DNA of 64,000 bases, taken from positions 335,901 to 399,900 of the forward strand of contig JADGFI010000001.1 in NCBI GenBank assembly GCA_016743945.1, given 5' to 3'. This DNA comes from Desulfobacteraceae bacterium (GTDB lineage Bacteria > Desulfobacterota > Desulfobacteria > Desulfobacterales > Desulfobacteraceae). Of the stretch, positions 8,302 to 18,267 are shown one piece after another (position 1 is the first letter of the stretch; each line of letters starts with the position of its first letter). The notes below the pieces were generated by a model, which saw only the letters and a program-made list of their open reading frames with translations, ran no database searches and was not told the origin of the DNA. The position numbers were made by a program, and so were the translations under genes.

Positions 8302-9219
8302 ATGCCATATACCGGAGAACTCATTGCCATTACGACTGTATTGTGCTGGACCGTCAGTGTCCAGTTTTTTGAGGCAGCCGCCATAAGGGTGGGATCCACA
8401 CCGGTCAATATCATCCGGATAACAACGGCCCTGATCCTTTTCGGGATCTTTTTATTTTTCAAAAATGGATATTTGATCCCTCTGGACTTTCCCCTGGAGG
8501 CCTGGATCTTTCTTTCCCTTTCCGGTATCATTGGTTTTTTTCTGGGAGATATCTGTCTGTTCAAGGCCCTGGTGGAACTGGGTCCCAGGATTGCGTTGCT
8601 GATTTTCAGTCTCTCTGCCCCGGTGGCAGCCCTGATCGGGTGGACATTTCTTTCGGAAACCTATGTGCTCCATCAATGGGCCGGGATGCTGGTGACCCTG
8701 TCAGGGGTGGGACTGGTAATCTTTGAAAAAAAGCGACCAAAGAACATGTCCCGGCAGTTGCACCAGCGGGTTATTACCCTTAAGGGAATATTCTTCGGAA
8801 TAGGTGCCATGCTGGGTCAGGCCGTTGGATATGTCCTGAGCAAGGCCGGGATGCAAACCGATACAGGATTTTTGGATGCCTTTGCCGCCACCCAGATCCG
8901 AGCCCTTTCAGCCTTTGTCTGTTTTATCATTTTTTTTACCCTGACCCGGGAATGGCACCGGGTGATCCGGGCAGTAAAAGACACCCGGGCCCTTGTTTTT
9001 ACAGCAACCGGCGCACTTATTGGCCCCTTTCTTGGAGTATCCTTGTCCCTCATGGCCCTGCACTACCTGTCCACGGGAGTGGCATCTACATTTTTGTCCA
9101 TGACCCCGGTTTGTATTATTCCCTTTTCCATTTTCATTCACAAGGAACATGTATCCATCCGGGCCTTTGTCGGTGCCATCATTGCCGTGGGCGGCATCTG
9201 GCTTTTGATGGTGAAATAA
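8302..9219 (+). CDS. EamA/DMT-family transporter
   Basis: 305 residues with about ten hydrophobic segments arranged as two EamA repeats (roughly 5-140 and 160-303), the layout of the 10-TM drug/metabolite transporter superfamily. Each repeat ends with the typical F-L-S-E-T-Y/I-H-K-E-H motif followed by G-x-x-I/L-x-x-x-G-V/I. It should sit in the cytoplasmic membrane and move a small metabolite, usually outward; the substrate cannot be read from sequence. The ATG at 8302 is preferred although an out-of-frame ATG lies five bases earlier. It stands alone between two genes of other function. Confidence 0.85.
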   Translation: MPYTGELIAITTVLCWTVSVQFFEAAAIRVGSTPVNIIRITTALILFGIFLFFKNGYLIPLDFPLEAWIFLSLSGIIGFFLGDICLFKALVELGPRIALLIFSLSAPVAALIGWTFLSETYVLHQWAGMLVTLSGVGLVIFEKKRPKNMSRQLHQRVITLKGIFFGIGAMLGQAVGYVLSKAGMQTDTGFLDAFAATQIRALSAFVCFIIFFTLTREWHRVIRAVKDTRALVFTATGALIGPFLGVSLSLMALHYLSTGVASTFLSMTPVCIIPFSIFIHKEHVSIRAFVGAIIAVGGIWLLMVK

Positions 9220-9439
9220 AAAAGAATTGCTCTCAACAATGTTTTAATGGGGGAGCCGAACTCAGATCTTAACCATTTATTTTTTTTGCAATACAGGGCT
9301 TTCTATTGTACCCTATTAATAAAATTTTTTTCGCAAAAGACAGTTTGAATCGTTGGGCCTTAAGAACACTATATACCAGGTCTTCTAAACCCTAGGACCC
9401 TAGGATTCGTTCTCATCTTAAGAAATTGGAACTCCTTCT

Positions 9440-11803
9440 ATGATTATAAAACCGACATATGAAGATTTGGAAAAAAAAATTGAGAAACTGGAACAGGCTG
9501 CATCTGAATTTAAGCGGTCAGAGGAAGCACTGCGGGAATCACACCGGATTATCCAAGGCATTGTTAACGCGATACCCGTAAGGGTATTCTGGAAAGACCA
9601 AAATCTTGTCTATCTGGGCTGTAACGCTTTATTTGCAAAAGATGCAGGGTTTGTTGATCCACAGGATATCATCGGGAAAGATGATTACCAGATGGTATGG
9701 CGTGATCAGGCCCAATTGTATCGTGGGGATGATCGCCAGGTTATTGAGAGTGGCTGTTCCAAGCTTTTCATCGAAGAACCCCAGACGACAGCCCTGGGGA
9801 AAACCGTCACAGTTCTTACGAGCAGGATCCCCCTGCTCAGTTCTAGGGGAGAAATTAACGGTGTCCTCGGAACCTATATGGACATCACCCAACGCAAGCA
9901 GATGGAAAAAGAACTCCAGGAGAGCGAAAAAAAATACCACTCCTTGTTTCATAATGCCCAGGTGGCACTTTTCAGAACAAGTCTCGACGGAAAACTAATT
10001 GAAATCAATAAACGCTATGCTCAAATGGCAGGATATTCAACCATTGAAGATTGCATGGCCGATTTCTCTTCCGGCAATGCCTGGGCAGATCCCGAAGGGC
10101 GCAGCAAATTTTTGAAGATTTTACAAAAAAAGGGAGTTGTAAACGATTACGAGGCGAACATCATTCCCAGGGATAAAAATCCTATCTGGATATTGTTTTC
10201 GGCAACTATTTTCCCTGAACAGGCCTTTATTGAAGGGTCTATCGTGGACATAACAGACCGTAAACGGTCAGAGAAAGTGCTGCAAAAGAGGGAACAGCAG
10301 CTTATCGAAATGGGGAATATTGCGAAAATAGGCGGCTGGGAACATGACCTTATCACCCGTGAAGCCACCTGGACAATATTGACCTACCAGATTTTAGATC
10401 TTGACCCCCAGGGGCCTGCTTCCGGACCGGATGACCATCTGGCCTACTATCTGCCAGGGGATCGGGATATCATTGAAAAAGCCTATAATCTCTCTATTGA
10501 GACCGGTGAACAATTTGATCACCAGTTGCAGTTCACCACAGTAAAGGGGCGCTTAATCTGGGTACGGATTGTTGGCCGCCCTGGGTATAAGGATGGTGTC
10601 TGCATAACAATGAAAGGGACAATTCAAGACATTACCGAACATAAAAAATTGGAGCAGCAACTTTTACATGCCCAGAAAATGGAGTCAATCGGACGGCTTG
10701 CAGGTGGCGTGGCCCATGATTTCAACAATATGCTGAGCATCATTCTCGGGAATACTGAAATGATCTTGGAGGATTTAGATCCGACGAACCCAGTCATTGG
10801 AAACCTGCTTGAAATTCAAAAAGCGGCTGAACGCTCGACGGAACTCACGCGTCAGTTGCTTGCCTTTGCCCGGAAACAGACCATCGCCCCTGAAGTGCTC
10901 GACCTGAATGAGATCATAGAAGGAATGCTTAAAATGCTACAGCGGTTAATTGGTGAAAATATCGATCTTGCCTGGCTGCCCAAAAAAAACCTTTGGGTGG
11001 TCAAAATGGATCCTTCCCAAGTCGACCAGATTCTGGCCAATCTATGTGTCAATGCAAAAGATTCAATAAAAGATGTCGGAAAACTCACCATTGAGACAGA
11101 CAATGTGAGCTTTGACAATGCCTATTGTTTTGAACACGATGGGTTCAACCCCGGTGATTATGTAATACTGGCATTAACCGACAACGGATGCGGCATGGAC
11201 AAGAAAATATTGGACAAAATTTTCGAACCGTTTTTTACCACAAAGGGCGTCGGAGAAGGAACTGGCCTTGGGCTGGCAACCGTATACGGAATTGTCAAAC
11301 AAAACAATGGTTTTATTCATGTCTACAGTGAACCGAACCAAGGAACAACTTTCAGGATCTACTTTCCCCGCCATGGAGGAAAAGATCTTCCCACGCAAAA
11401 GTTGGCATCAAAGAAAGCCGATTCAACAGGCCGGGAAACCATCCTGTTAGTGGAAGATGAAAAAGCGATTTTAACCATGGTCGCCATAATGCTTGAACGT
11501 TTGGGTTACACTGTATTCGCCGCTTCTAATCCAGATGAGGCCATCACAATCGGGACATCAAAGGCCGGAAAAATTCATCTGCTCATGACCGATGTTGTGA
11601 TGCCTGGGATGAACGGCCGTGCTTTGGCCAAAGAAATGGTTCAGCTGGTTCCAAACTTAAAATGTCTGTTTATGTCCGGCTACACGGCCAACGTAATTGC
11701 CCATCACGGCATATTGGATTCTGGGATGCAGTTCATCCAGAAACCATTCTCCAGGAAAGAATTGGCTGCAAAAGTACGTGAAGTGCTGGATAAAATACGT
11801 TAA
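9440..11803 (+). CDS. Hybrid PAS histidine kinase with C-terminal receiver
   Basis: 787 residues, no membrane segment, so cytoplasmic. The order is a short coiled coil (5-30), PAS (about 35-155), PAS (about 163-280), PAS/PAC (about 290-405), HisKA with phospho-acceptor H426 in G-G-V-A-H-D-F-N-N, HATPase_c with N-A-K-D, D-N-G-C-G-M and G-T-G-L-G-L boxes, and a REC domain with E-D-E and acceptor D718 in L-M-T-D-V-V-M-P-G. The D-F-N-N variant after the His is the hybrid kinase family common in deltaproteobacteria. It may autophosphorylate its own receiver. No response regulator is adjacent. The next gene starts 25 bases downstream but is functionally unrelated. Confidence 0.9.
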   Translation: MIIKPTYEDLEKKIEKLEQAASEFKRSEEALRESHRIIQGIVNAIPVRVFWKDQNLVYLGCNALFAKDAGFVDPQDIIGKDDYQMVWRDQAQLYRGDDRQVIESGCSKLFIEEPQTTALGKTVTVLTSRIPLLSSRGEINGVLGTYMDITQRKQMEKELQESEKKYHSLFHNAQVALFRTSLDGKLIEINKRYAQMAGYSTIEDCMADFSSGNAWADPEGRSKFLKILQKKGVVNDYEANIIPRDKNPIWILFSATIFPEQAFIEGSIVDITDRKRSEKVLQKREQQLIEMGNIAKIGGWEHDLITREATWTILTYQILDLDPQGPASGPDDHLAYYLPGDRDIIEKAYNLSIETGEQFDHQLQFTTVKGRLIWVRIVGRPGYKDGVCITMKGTIQDITEHKKLEQQLLHAQKMESIGRLAGGVAHDFNNMLSIILGNTEMILEDLDPTNPVIGNLLEIQKAAERSTELTRQLLAFARKQTIAPEVLDLNEIIEGMLKMLQRLIGENIDLAWLPKKNLWVVKMDPSQVDQILANLCVNAKDSIKDVGKLTIETDNVSFDNAYCFEHDGFNPGDYVILALTDNGCGMDKKILDKIFEPFFTTKGVGEGTGLGLATVYGIVKQNNGFIHVYSEPNQGTTFRIYFPRHGGKDLPTQKLASKKADSTGRETILLVEDEKAILTMVAIMLERLGYTVFAASNPDEAITIGTSKAGKIHLLMTDVVMPGMNGRALAKEMVQLVPNLKCLFMSGYTANVIAHHGILDSGMQFIQKPFSRKELAAKVREVLDKIR

Positions 11804-11828
11804 CCCTTTTGGAGCCTTTGGACATACC

Positions 11829-13565
11829 ATGTTTCTCCCCACCACCCCCGACGAGTTAAAAAAACGCAAGATCAAACAACTGGATATTATCCTGGTCACC
11901 GGAGATGCCTATATTGACTCTCCCTTCATGGGCGTATGCCTTATCGGGAAAGTACTTGAAAGCCGTGGGTATCGTGTGGGCATTATTGCCCAACCGGATA
12001 TGGAGGGCCCCGAGGATATTTCCCGGCTGGGACATCCCAGACTTTTTTGGGGGGTTACATCAGGGGCCTTGGATTCCATGGTGGCCAATTATACGGCATC
12101 CAAAAAAAGACGACAAAAGGATGATTACACCCCCGGCGGCATCAACAATTGCCGGCCGGACAGGGCGGTCATTGCCTATTCAAATCTGATTCGGCGGTAT
12201 TGCCGCCCCACGGTTCCCCTTGTTTTGGGCGGCATCGAGGCCAGTCTGCGGCGGATCGCCCATTATGATTTCTGGTCCAACAAAATTCGACGCGCCATCC
12301 TCTTCGATGCCCGGGCAGATTTTTTGCTTTACGGCATGGCCCATGCCAGTATCCTGAACCTGGCAGCCGCCTTAAACAACGAGCAAGAACCTTGGGATAT
12401 TCCTGGAATCGGATATATTTCAAAAGAAAAAAAAGGGATTGAACTGCCCTCTTTTGAAGCAGTGCAAAAGGACAAGTACCAGTATATTGAAAGCTTTAAG
12501 CTCTTTTATGCCAACACGGATCCCATCACGGCAAAGGGGATCTGCCAGCAGCACAACGACCGGTACCTGGTCTTGAACCCACCCGAACCTTACAGCACCA
12601 CAGCGCAATTGGACGAGATCCATGGCCTTGGCTTTGAGCGGGACCTCCACCCCTATCATCGTGACAAGGGATCGGTCAAAGCCCTTGAGACCATTCGTTT
12701 TTCCATCCCTACCCATTATGGGTGCTATGGGGAGTGTAACTTTTGTGCCATCACGGTCCACCAGGGCAGAACTGTTCGACATAGGAGCGAAGCCTCCATC
12801 CTGGCTGAAGCAGAAGGCTTTACCCAAGACAAGGATTTTAAAGGGTATATATCTGATCTGGGCGGCCCTACCGCCAATATGTATGGGTTTGAGTGCAAGA
12901 AAAAATTAAAGAAAGGGGGCTGTCCGGATAAGCGCTGCCTCTTTCCCACAATCTGTACGAGCCTCGAACCGGACCATTCCCCCCAGATCCGGTTGATCCA
13001 GAAACTGGAACGGCTGCCGGGAATCAAAAAGGTGTTTGTCAATTCCGGCATCCGGTATGATCTGATTTTAAATGATAAAAAACACGGGAATGCCTATCTT
13101 GCAAAACTTGTCCGGGACAATGTCTCGGGCCAGATGAAGGTGGCACCGGAGCATACACAAAAAAGAGTGCTCTCCCTCATGGGCAAGCAGGGAATCGACG
13201 ATTTACTGACCTTTAAACAGGCCTTTGACCGCTTGTCCAAAGACTCAGACAAAAAACAATTTTTAACCTATTATCTCATCGCCGCCCATCCTGGATGCGA
13301 CTTTGCGGATATGGTCCAGTTAAAAAAATTCACTTCGGAAAAGCTGAATATCAACCCGGAGCAGGTTCAGATTTTTACCCCCACCCCTTCGACCTTTTCC
13401 ACTCTCATGTATTATACTGGCCTGGATCCCTTTACCTTAAAAAAAATATTTGTGGAAAAAAATCCGCCGGGAAAAGAGAAACAAAAACAGGTGATAACCG
13501 CCAAGTCTAAAGGGTTTCAAGGAAAAAGACCCCGACCCTATAAAAAAAGACCTTCCTCTAAATAG
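11829..13565 (+). CDS. YgiQ-family radical SAM protein
   Basis: 578 residues from the ATG at 11829, which follows TTTGGAGCCTTTGGACATACC. An upstream in-frame start would overlap the kinase by more than 100 bases and adds a sequence unlike the family. The N-terminal third resembles the YgiQ cobalamin-binding-like domain (D-I-I-L-V-T-G-D-A-Y-I-D-S-P). The radical SAM cluster motif C-Y-G-E-C-N-F-C (CX3CX2C, around residue 300) binds the 4Fe-4S cluster that cleaves SAM. The C-terminal tail is Lys/Arg/Pro rich. The physiological reaction of the family is not established. Confidence 0.85.
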   Translation: MFLPTTPDELKKRKIKQLDIILVTGDAYIDSPFMGVCLIGKVLESRGYRVGIIAQPDMEGPEDISRLGHPRLFWGVTSGALDSMVANYTASKKRRQKDDYTPGGINNCRPDRAVIAYSNLIRRYCRPTVPLVLGGIEASLRRIAHYDFWSNKIRRAILFDARADFLLYGMAHASILNLAAALNNEQEPWDIPGIGYISKEKKGIELPSFEAVQKDKYQYIESFKLFYANTDPITAKGICQQHNDRYLVLNPPEPYSTTAQLDEIHGLGFERDLHPYHRDKGSVKALETIRFSIPTHYGCYGECNFCAITVHQGRTVRHRSEASILAEAEGFTQDKDFKGYISDLGGPTANMYGFECKKKLKKGGCPDKRCLFPTICTSLEPDHSPQIRLIQKLERLPGIKKVFVNSGIRYDLILNDKKHGNAYLAKLVRDNVSGQMKVAPEHTQKRVLSLMGKQGIDDLLTFKQAFDRLSKDSDKKQFLTYYLIAAHPGCDFADMVQLKKFTSEKLNINPEQVQIFTPTPSTFSTLMYYTGLDPFTLKKIFVEKNPPGKEKQKQVITAKSKGFQGKRPRPYKKRPSSK

Positions 13566-13656
13566 CCACACCGCTGCATCAATTGCGTGTTTGGCATTGA
13601 TAGTGTTTCTCAAGATAAGGCTTTTGATAGGTAGAAGGGCCGGGTTCTATTGATTA

Positions 13657-13690
13657 ATATAACAAAAACCATCAAATGATTTTGTTATAT
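13657..13690 (+). promoter_or_regulatory. Palindromic operator upstream of soxBDAG (site 1)
   Basis: Perfect 11-base inverted repeat, ATATAACAAAA (13657-13667) and TTTTGTTATAT (13680-13690), with a 12-base centre. The left half extends to TAACAAAAACCATCAAAT (13660-13677), which recurs with one mismatch upstream of the methyltransferase operon (28154-28171) and, inverted, upstream of the ABC importer (34325-34342). It lies about 63-96 bases before the transcription start predicted from the extended -10, a position expected for an activator. Confidence 0.7.
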
Positions 13691-13737
13691 AAAATTATTG
13701 ACAGGTTTTGTTTCATGAGCTAAGGTCAATTTCAATA

Positions 13738-13746
13738 TGGTATAAT
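13738..13746 (+). promoter_or_regulatory. Extended -10 promoter of soxBDAG
   Basis: TGGTATAAT at 13738-13746 matches an extended -10 (TGnTATAAT). No good -35 lies 17 bases upstream, in keeping with activator dependence. The TTGACA at 13698-13703 is too far away to pair with it. Confidence 0.5.
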
Positions 13747-13779
13747 ATAATATCAATGCAAACTTATAAGAGAAAGCCA

Positions 13780-15003
13780 ATGTTTTTGAAAAACAAACCC
13801 ATGTGGGGAAAAAAGACCAAGCTTAAATCAAGTTATGACGTGGTATTGATAGGCGGCGGGCTTCACAGTCTGGCAACAGCTTATTATCTTGCAAAGGAGC
13901 ATGGCATCACCGATATAGCGATTATAGAGAAAAACTATATCGGATTTGGTGGTGCTGGAAGGAATACGGCTATTGTTCGTGCCAATCAGCGAACACAACA
14001 TAACGTTCCCCTTTACAAGGAAGCCCTTGATCTCTGGCCGGTTCTAACCAAGGAACTGGATTACAATTTAATGTTTAACAATTGCGGTAACCTCAATCTG
14101 ATGCATTCGGAAGCGGCCATGAAAGCGGCTAGGATGACCATTGCCACAGCCCAGTTCCATGGCGTGGAAAGCCATCTTATCGATGCAAAAGAGGCAAAGG
14201 AATTGGTTCCCGCATTGAATATTTCAGAGGATATTACATTTCCCATTCATGGGGCCATGTTCCATCCTCCCGGGGGGGTTGTCCGCCATGATGCAGTGGT
14301 CTGGGGACTTGCCAGGGGAGCTGCTAAAAAAGGTGTTGAAATTCACCAGCAGACAGAAGCCCTCGCCATCGGTACCCAGAACGGCAAGGTAACTTCCGTT
14401 ACCACCAACCGTGGCACTATTAATACCAAAAAGGTATTGGTCTCAGCCGGTGGTTATTCAGCGGCGTTGATTTATGAGATGATGGGCATCAAATTACCCA
14501 TCAGCGTTTTGACCATTCAGGCAATGGTTACCCAGCCCTTAAAGCCTGTTCTGGACCATGTGGTCTCTTCCGGTGCCTACCATTGTTATGCCAACCAGAC
14601 CCTGAAAGGTGAGATCGCAACCGGTGCTCACATGGACCCATGGCCAAACTATACCACCTTGAATACAGCCCATTATATAAAACACCAGGCCGAAGCCTTG
14701 TCTGAATTTCTACCCTGTCTGAGGGGCGTTCGTTTCATGAGAATTTGGGGGGGGCTTGCGGATATGACACCGGATATGGCGCCCATCATGGATGGTAACG
14801 AACAGGTCGAGGGATTTTTCATGGATTGCGGCTGGGGTTACTTTGGCTTTAAATCCTGTTCTGCAGTTGGGAAACATATGGCTGCATATATGGCAACCAA
14901 CACCTGCCCCGACATTTTAAAACCCTTTGTTCTAAAACGATATCAAGAGCACAAGCTAATGGGTGAAACCGCAGCGCTTGTAAATTACAGCCCAGATAAT
15001 TAG
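13780..15003 (+). CDS. soxB: Sarcosine oxidase-type beta subunit
   Basis: Flavoprotein subunit of a heterotetrameric sarcosine oxidase/dehydrogenase, oxidising the N-methyl group of sarcosine or a similar N-methyl amino acid. 407 residues, the family length. The FAD-binding motif D-V-V-L-I-G-G-G-L-H-S lies near residue 20-30 and E-K-N-Y-I-G-F-G-G-A-G-R-N-T near 50-63. H170 in V-R-H-D-A-V is where the covalent FMN His of characterised enzymes is expected. I chose ATG 13780 (AAGAGAAAG upstream) over the TTG at 13708 and ATG at 13756, because family members start close to this point and the promoter -10 at 13741-13746 leaves no room for earlier starts. First gene of soxBDAG. Confidence 0.9.
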   Translation: MFLKNKPMWGKKTKLKSSYDVVLIGGGLHSLATAYYLAKEHGITDIAIIEKNYIGFGGAGRNTAIVRANQRTQHNVPLYKEALDLWPVLTKELDYNLMFNNCGNLNLMHSEAAMKAARMTIATAQFHGVESHLIDAKEAKELVPALNISEDITFPIHGAMFHPPGGVVRHDAVVWGLARGAAKKGVEIHQQTEALAIGTQNGKVTSVTTNRGTINTKKVLVSAGGYSAALIYEMMGIKLPISVLTIQAMVTQPLKPVLDHVVSSGAYHCYANQTLKGEIATGAHMDPWPNYTTLNTAHYIKHQAEALSEFLPCLRGVRFMRIWGGLADMTPDMAPIMDGNEQVEGFFMDCGWGYFGFKSCSAVGKHMAAYMATNTCPDILKPFVLKRYQEHKLMGETAALVNYSPDN

Positions 15004-15031
15004 CCGCAATCAGGCATAAGGAGAGAAAAGA

Positions 15032-15352
15032 ATGGCATTAACAATCACATGCCCAATTTGCGGGAAAAGAAACGGGTATGAATTTAAATTCGGTGGAGAG
15101 GAAAAGGGGCCAAGGCCCGAGGAAAAGGATCTGACGCCTGAAGCCTGGTGTGAATATGTGCACATGAACAAATGTATTGCAGGGGTCCAGGAAGAGTGGT
15201 GGTTTCACAAAGATGGCTGCGGATCATGGTTTAAAGTTTTTCGGGATACAACCACGAACCTTGAGCAACCAGTCAAAGCTGATAAACCAGTAAAAGTTGA
15301 CCAAGTCCAAAAGGTGAAAAACCAGGAGGCAAAAAATGATGACCAGGTTTAA
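15032..15352 (+). CDS. soxD: Sarcosine oxidase-type delta subunit
   Basis: Small zinc-binding subunit, 106 residues. The zinc ligands are expected in C-P-I-C-G near the N-terminus, with further Cys/His residues in W-C-E-Y-V-H and K-D-G-C-G-S-W. The core block W-W-F-H-K-D-G-C-G-S-W-F-K-V-F-R-D-T is typical. The C-terminal 30 residues are an unusual Lys/Val/Asp/Gln-rich extension with repeated K-V/K-A-D-K-P-V-K-V-D, probably disordered. AAGGAGAG precedes the ATG. The last 17 bases overlap the start of soxA, so translation is probably coupled. Confidence 0.9.
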   Translation: MALTITCPICGKRNGYEFKFGGEEKGPRPEEKDLTPEAWCEYVHMNKCIAGVQEEWWFHKDGCGSWFKVFRDTTTNLEQPVKADKPVKVDQVQKVKNQEAKNDDQV

Positions 15353-18257
15353 TCATCTGCCGACATTGAAAATAGATGCTGGTAAAAAACTTGCCTTTGT
15401 ATATAAAGGGAAAAAATACTACGGCGTACAGGGAGATACCGTTGCCAGTGCTCTTTTTTCAAACAATGTAAGAATATTCGGCAGAAGTTTGAAATATCAC
15501 AGACCCAGGGGACTTTACTCTCTTGACGGTGAATGCAGCAATACCTGCATGGAAGTGGATGGTATCCCCAATGTCAGGTGTGAAAACACCCAGCTTTGCG
15601 ACGGCATGGTCGTAAAAGAGCAAAATGTCAAAGGCTCCGCAGAAAATGATATGATGGGCTTTCTTGACAAGATGGACTGGATGATGCCTGCGGGATTTTA
15701 TTATAATGTAATGCACAAACCCGCAAAGATTTGGCCTTTGGCCATGAAACAGATCAGAAAAGCTGCCGGGCTTGGCAAAATCAGTCCTGATTTTGAAATG
15801 CCCGGAAAATTTGACGAGATTTTTCTGAACACAGATGTCTGCGTCATCGGCGGCGGACCTTCCGGAATGATGGCAGCTCTTGCCGCGGCAAAAAAAGGAC
15901 TGAGGGTTATCCTGATGGAGTCCCGGCCCTGGCTGGGGGGATTTTTTGAGTATCGGTCAACCAAGTATAAGGATCGTCAGACACTCAATGAAAGGGCGCT
16001 TTATCTTGCAAATGAAGTTGCGGCTGAAGGCAACATCCGTTTGTTTACCAACACCTCTTGTGTGGGAACCTATAACAACAACCTTATTACCGGATTTCAG
16101 ATCGGTAAAAAAGAGGATGTATTTGATCAGCGGTATATTGAAATAAGAGCCAAAAGCGTTGTTGCTGCCGCCGGATGTATCGAAAGACCCTTGATTTTTG
16201 ATAATAATGAAAGACCCGGCGTCATGCAGATAGGGTGTGCCCTGCGCATGGCCAAAACCTATGGACAGCTGCCCGGTAAACAAGCTGTTTTCAGTATCGG
16301 TCACGACCTTGGTCTTGAAGCTGCCCTTGAGCTCCATGCCCTTGGACTTTCCATAGCCTGTGTTGCCGATATCAGAGAAGATGGTCAGTCTCCTGAACTG
16401 CTGAAAAAAATCCAGGAGAAAAAAATTCCCTTGCTCAAAGGGTGGGTGGCAACAAAGGCCCAGGGCAGAAAAATGGTACGAAAGGTCAGCCTTTCCAGTA
16501 TTGACGGCCAGATTTCAAAAAGTTTTGACTGCGATCTTATTGTGGCCTCAGCAGGTATGACACCGGTCACAGGGCATATTACCGTGGCCCAGGGCACGCT
16601 TAAATATGATAATTATACCGGCTTTTTTCTTCCCGATGCAATGCCTGAAAAAATGCATGCAGCTGGACGTATCCTGGGGCTCAATGATCCTTTGTCGGTT
16701 GAAGCCTCGGGAACCCTTGCCGGAATGAAGGCTGCCTTTGATTGTGAAAGTTGTTCCATCCAGGAACTAGGGGATGCCAAAAAAGCCCTTGAAAACTTTC
16801 CTGGACCTGTTCGTGGAACAAAACTGGTCACAGCCCCTGTGAAGGGGAGGAAAAGTTTCATCTGTTTTGATGAAGATGCCACCATTAAAAATATCAAACA
16901 GGCCATTGAAAAGGGCTTTGATATGCCCGAGCTGATCAAGCGGTTTACAGCCACGGGTCTCGGACCTGGACAGGGCGGTATTCCCGGGCATAACCTGCCC
17001 TTGTATGTGGCCAAATACCAGGGGTTGCCCGATGTTTCCATCAGGCCCACCAATGTGAGACCCCCCCTGGTGCCAACATTGATCGCAACCTATGCCGGTA
17101 CCAATCACAATATGTTCAAAATAACGCCCATGGATGAGATGCAGAAACGAGACGGCGGCGTTTTTAGAAATATTGGGGTGTGGCAGAGAGCCCGTTATTT
17201 TTCCTTTGATTATACCTGTAAACGAGAGATTGAAAATGTCAGGAACAATGTGGGCATGCTGGACGGGTCCACCCTGGGTAAAATAAGGATCTTCGGACCT
17301 GATGCCCTAAAGGCGCTCCAGCGGGTATTTGTGTCTGATATGTCCAAGGTAAAAGAAGGTCGGGTCAAATATTCGGCCATGTGTAATGAGGATGGGTGTG
17401 TCATTGATGACGGGGTTGTGGTCAAGCAGGGTGAAAATGATTATTATTTCACCACATCAACGGGTCGGGCGGGACAAACCGTTGAATGGCTCAGATACCA
17501 TACCCGGTATGACGGATGGGATTTTGCCATGGTCAACCTGACCGATTCTTTGGGCGTGATCAATCTGTCCGGACCCAATGCCAGAAAAGTTCTTGAAAAA
17601 ATAGTGGATGCTGACATGTCCAATGAAGCCTTTGGTTTCTCTCAATACAAAGAGTTCAAAGTTGGGGATACCGTCCCCGTCAGGGCCATGCGCCTGGGAT
17701 TTGTGGGCGAGCTTTCCTATGAACTCCACGTACCTTCTTCTTATATGAAGTCTGTTTGGCTCATGCTCAATGAGGCCGGTAAAGAGTTCGATATTCAGAA
17801 CTTTGGGGTTGAAGCCCAGAACGTGCTTCGCATGGAAAAATGCCATGTTATCCTGGGCTCGGAATCTGAGCAAAGGACCAATCTGTTGGATGTGGGCCTG
17901 GGATTTTTGTGGGATCGCAAGAAGGCAGACGCAAAAACCGTGGGAGCTGTGGCACTTCACCAGGCAGAATCCGATCAGACGCGTCTCAAGCTGGTTGGGT
18001 TTAAAATGGAAAACAATACCCGGGCCCCAAGGGATGGTGCATTGGTTGTGGATGATAAGGTCAGAGGATATATCTGTACTGCCAGGGACAGTTTTTCATT
18101 AAACGAGGCCGTGGGAATGGCCCTGGTTGAGGCTACCCTCGCCAAGATCGGTACCCGGCTTACGATTTATGAAGATGAATGCGGTGATGACCGGATTTAT
18201 GGTGTCGTGGTTGCAATGCCGTTTTATGATCCATCTGGTAAACGGATGAAAATGTAA
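15336..18257 (+). CDS. soxA: Sarcosine oxidase-type alpha subunit
   Basis: 973 residues, full family length. An N-terminal Fer2_4-like domain (about 10-100) with G-R-S-L-K-Y-H-R-P-R-G comes first. A dinucleotide-binding domain follows with V-C-V-I-G-G-G-P-S-G-M-M (about 170-185). A C-terminal GcvT-like folate-binding half (about 600-970) holds D-G-S-T-L-G-K-I, F-T-T-S-T-G-R and G-E-L-S-Y-E-L-H. The folate domain should capture the oxidised methyl group as 5,10-methylene-THF. Unusually, Cys occurs at 67, 71, 82 and 88 in the Fer2_4-like domain, where aerobic SoxA normally has none, so an iron-sulfur centre is conceivable. CAGGAGGC precedes the start. Confidence 0.9.
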   Translation: MMTRFNHLPTLKIDAGKKLAFVYKGKKYYGVQGDTVASALFSNNVRIFGRSLKYHRPRGLYSLDGECSNTCMEVDGIPNVRCENTQLCDGMVVKEQNVKGSAENDMMGFLDKMDWMMPAGFYYNVMHKPAKIWPLAMKQIRKAAGLGKISPDFEMPGKFDEIFLNTDVCVIGGGPSGMMAALAAAKKGLRVILMESRPWLGGFFEYRSTKYKDRQTLNERALYLANEVAAEGNIRLFTNTSCVGTYNNNLITGFQIGKKEDVFDQRYIEIRAKSVVAAAGCIERPLIFDNNERPGVMQIGCALRMAKTYGQLPGKQAVFSIGHDLGLEAALELHALGLSIACVADIREDGQSPELLKKIQEKKIPLLKGWVATKAQGRKMVRKVSLSSIDGQISKSFDCDLIVASAGMTPVTGHITVAQGTLKYDNYTGFFLPDAMPEKMHAAGRILGLNDPLSVEASGTLAGMKAAFDCESCSIQELGDAKKALENFPGPVRGTKLVTAPVKGRKSFICFDEDATIKNIKQAIEKGFDMPELIKRFTATGLGPGQGGIPGHNLPLYVAKYQGLPDVSIRPTNVRPPLVPTLIATYAGTNHNMFKITPMDEMQKRDGGVFRNIGVWQRARYFSFDYTCKREIENVRNNVGMLDGSTLGKIRIFGPDALKALQRVFVSDMSKVKEGRVKYSAMCNEDGCVIDDGVVVKQGENDYYFTTSTGRAGQTVEWLRYHTRYDGWDFAMVNLTDSLGVINLSGPNARKVLEKIVDADMSNEAFGFSQYKEFKVGDTVPVRAMRLGFVGELSYELHVPSSYMKSVWLMLNEAGKEFDIQNFGVEAQNVLRMEKCHVILGSESEQRTNLLDVGLGFLWDRKKADAKTVGAVALHQAESDQTRLKLVGFKMENNTRAPRDGALVVDDKVRGYICTARDSFSLNEAVGMALVEATLAKIGTRLTIYEDECGDDRIYGVVVAMPFYDPSGKRMKM

Positions 18258-18267
18258 GGGAATAATC

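Noticed and set aside
13698..13726. TTGACA as the -35 of the soxBDAG promoter
   Set aside because: The hexamer 17 bases downstream (TAAGGT) is poor, while a perfect extended -10 lies further on; kept only as context for the operator.
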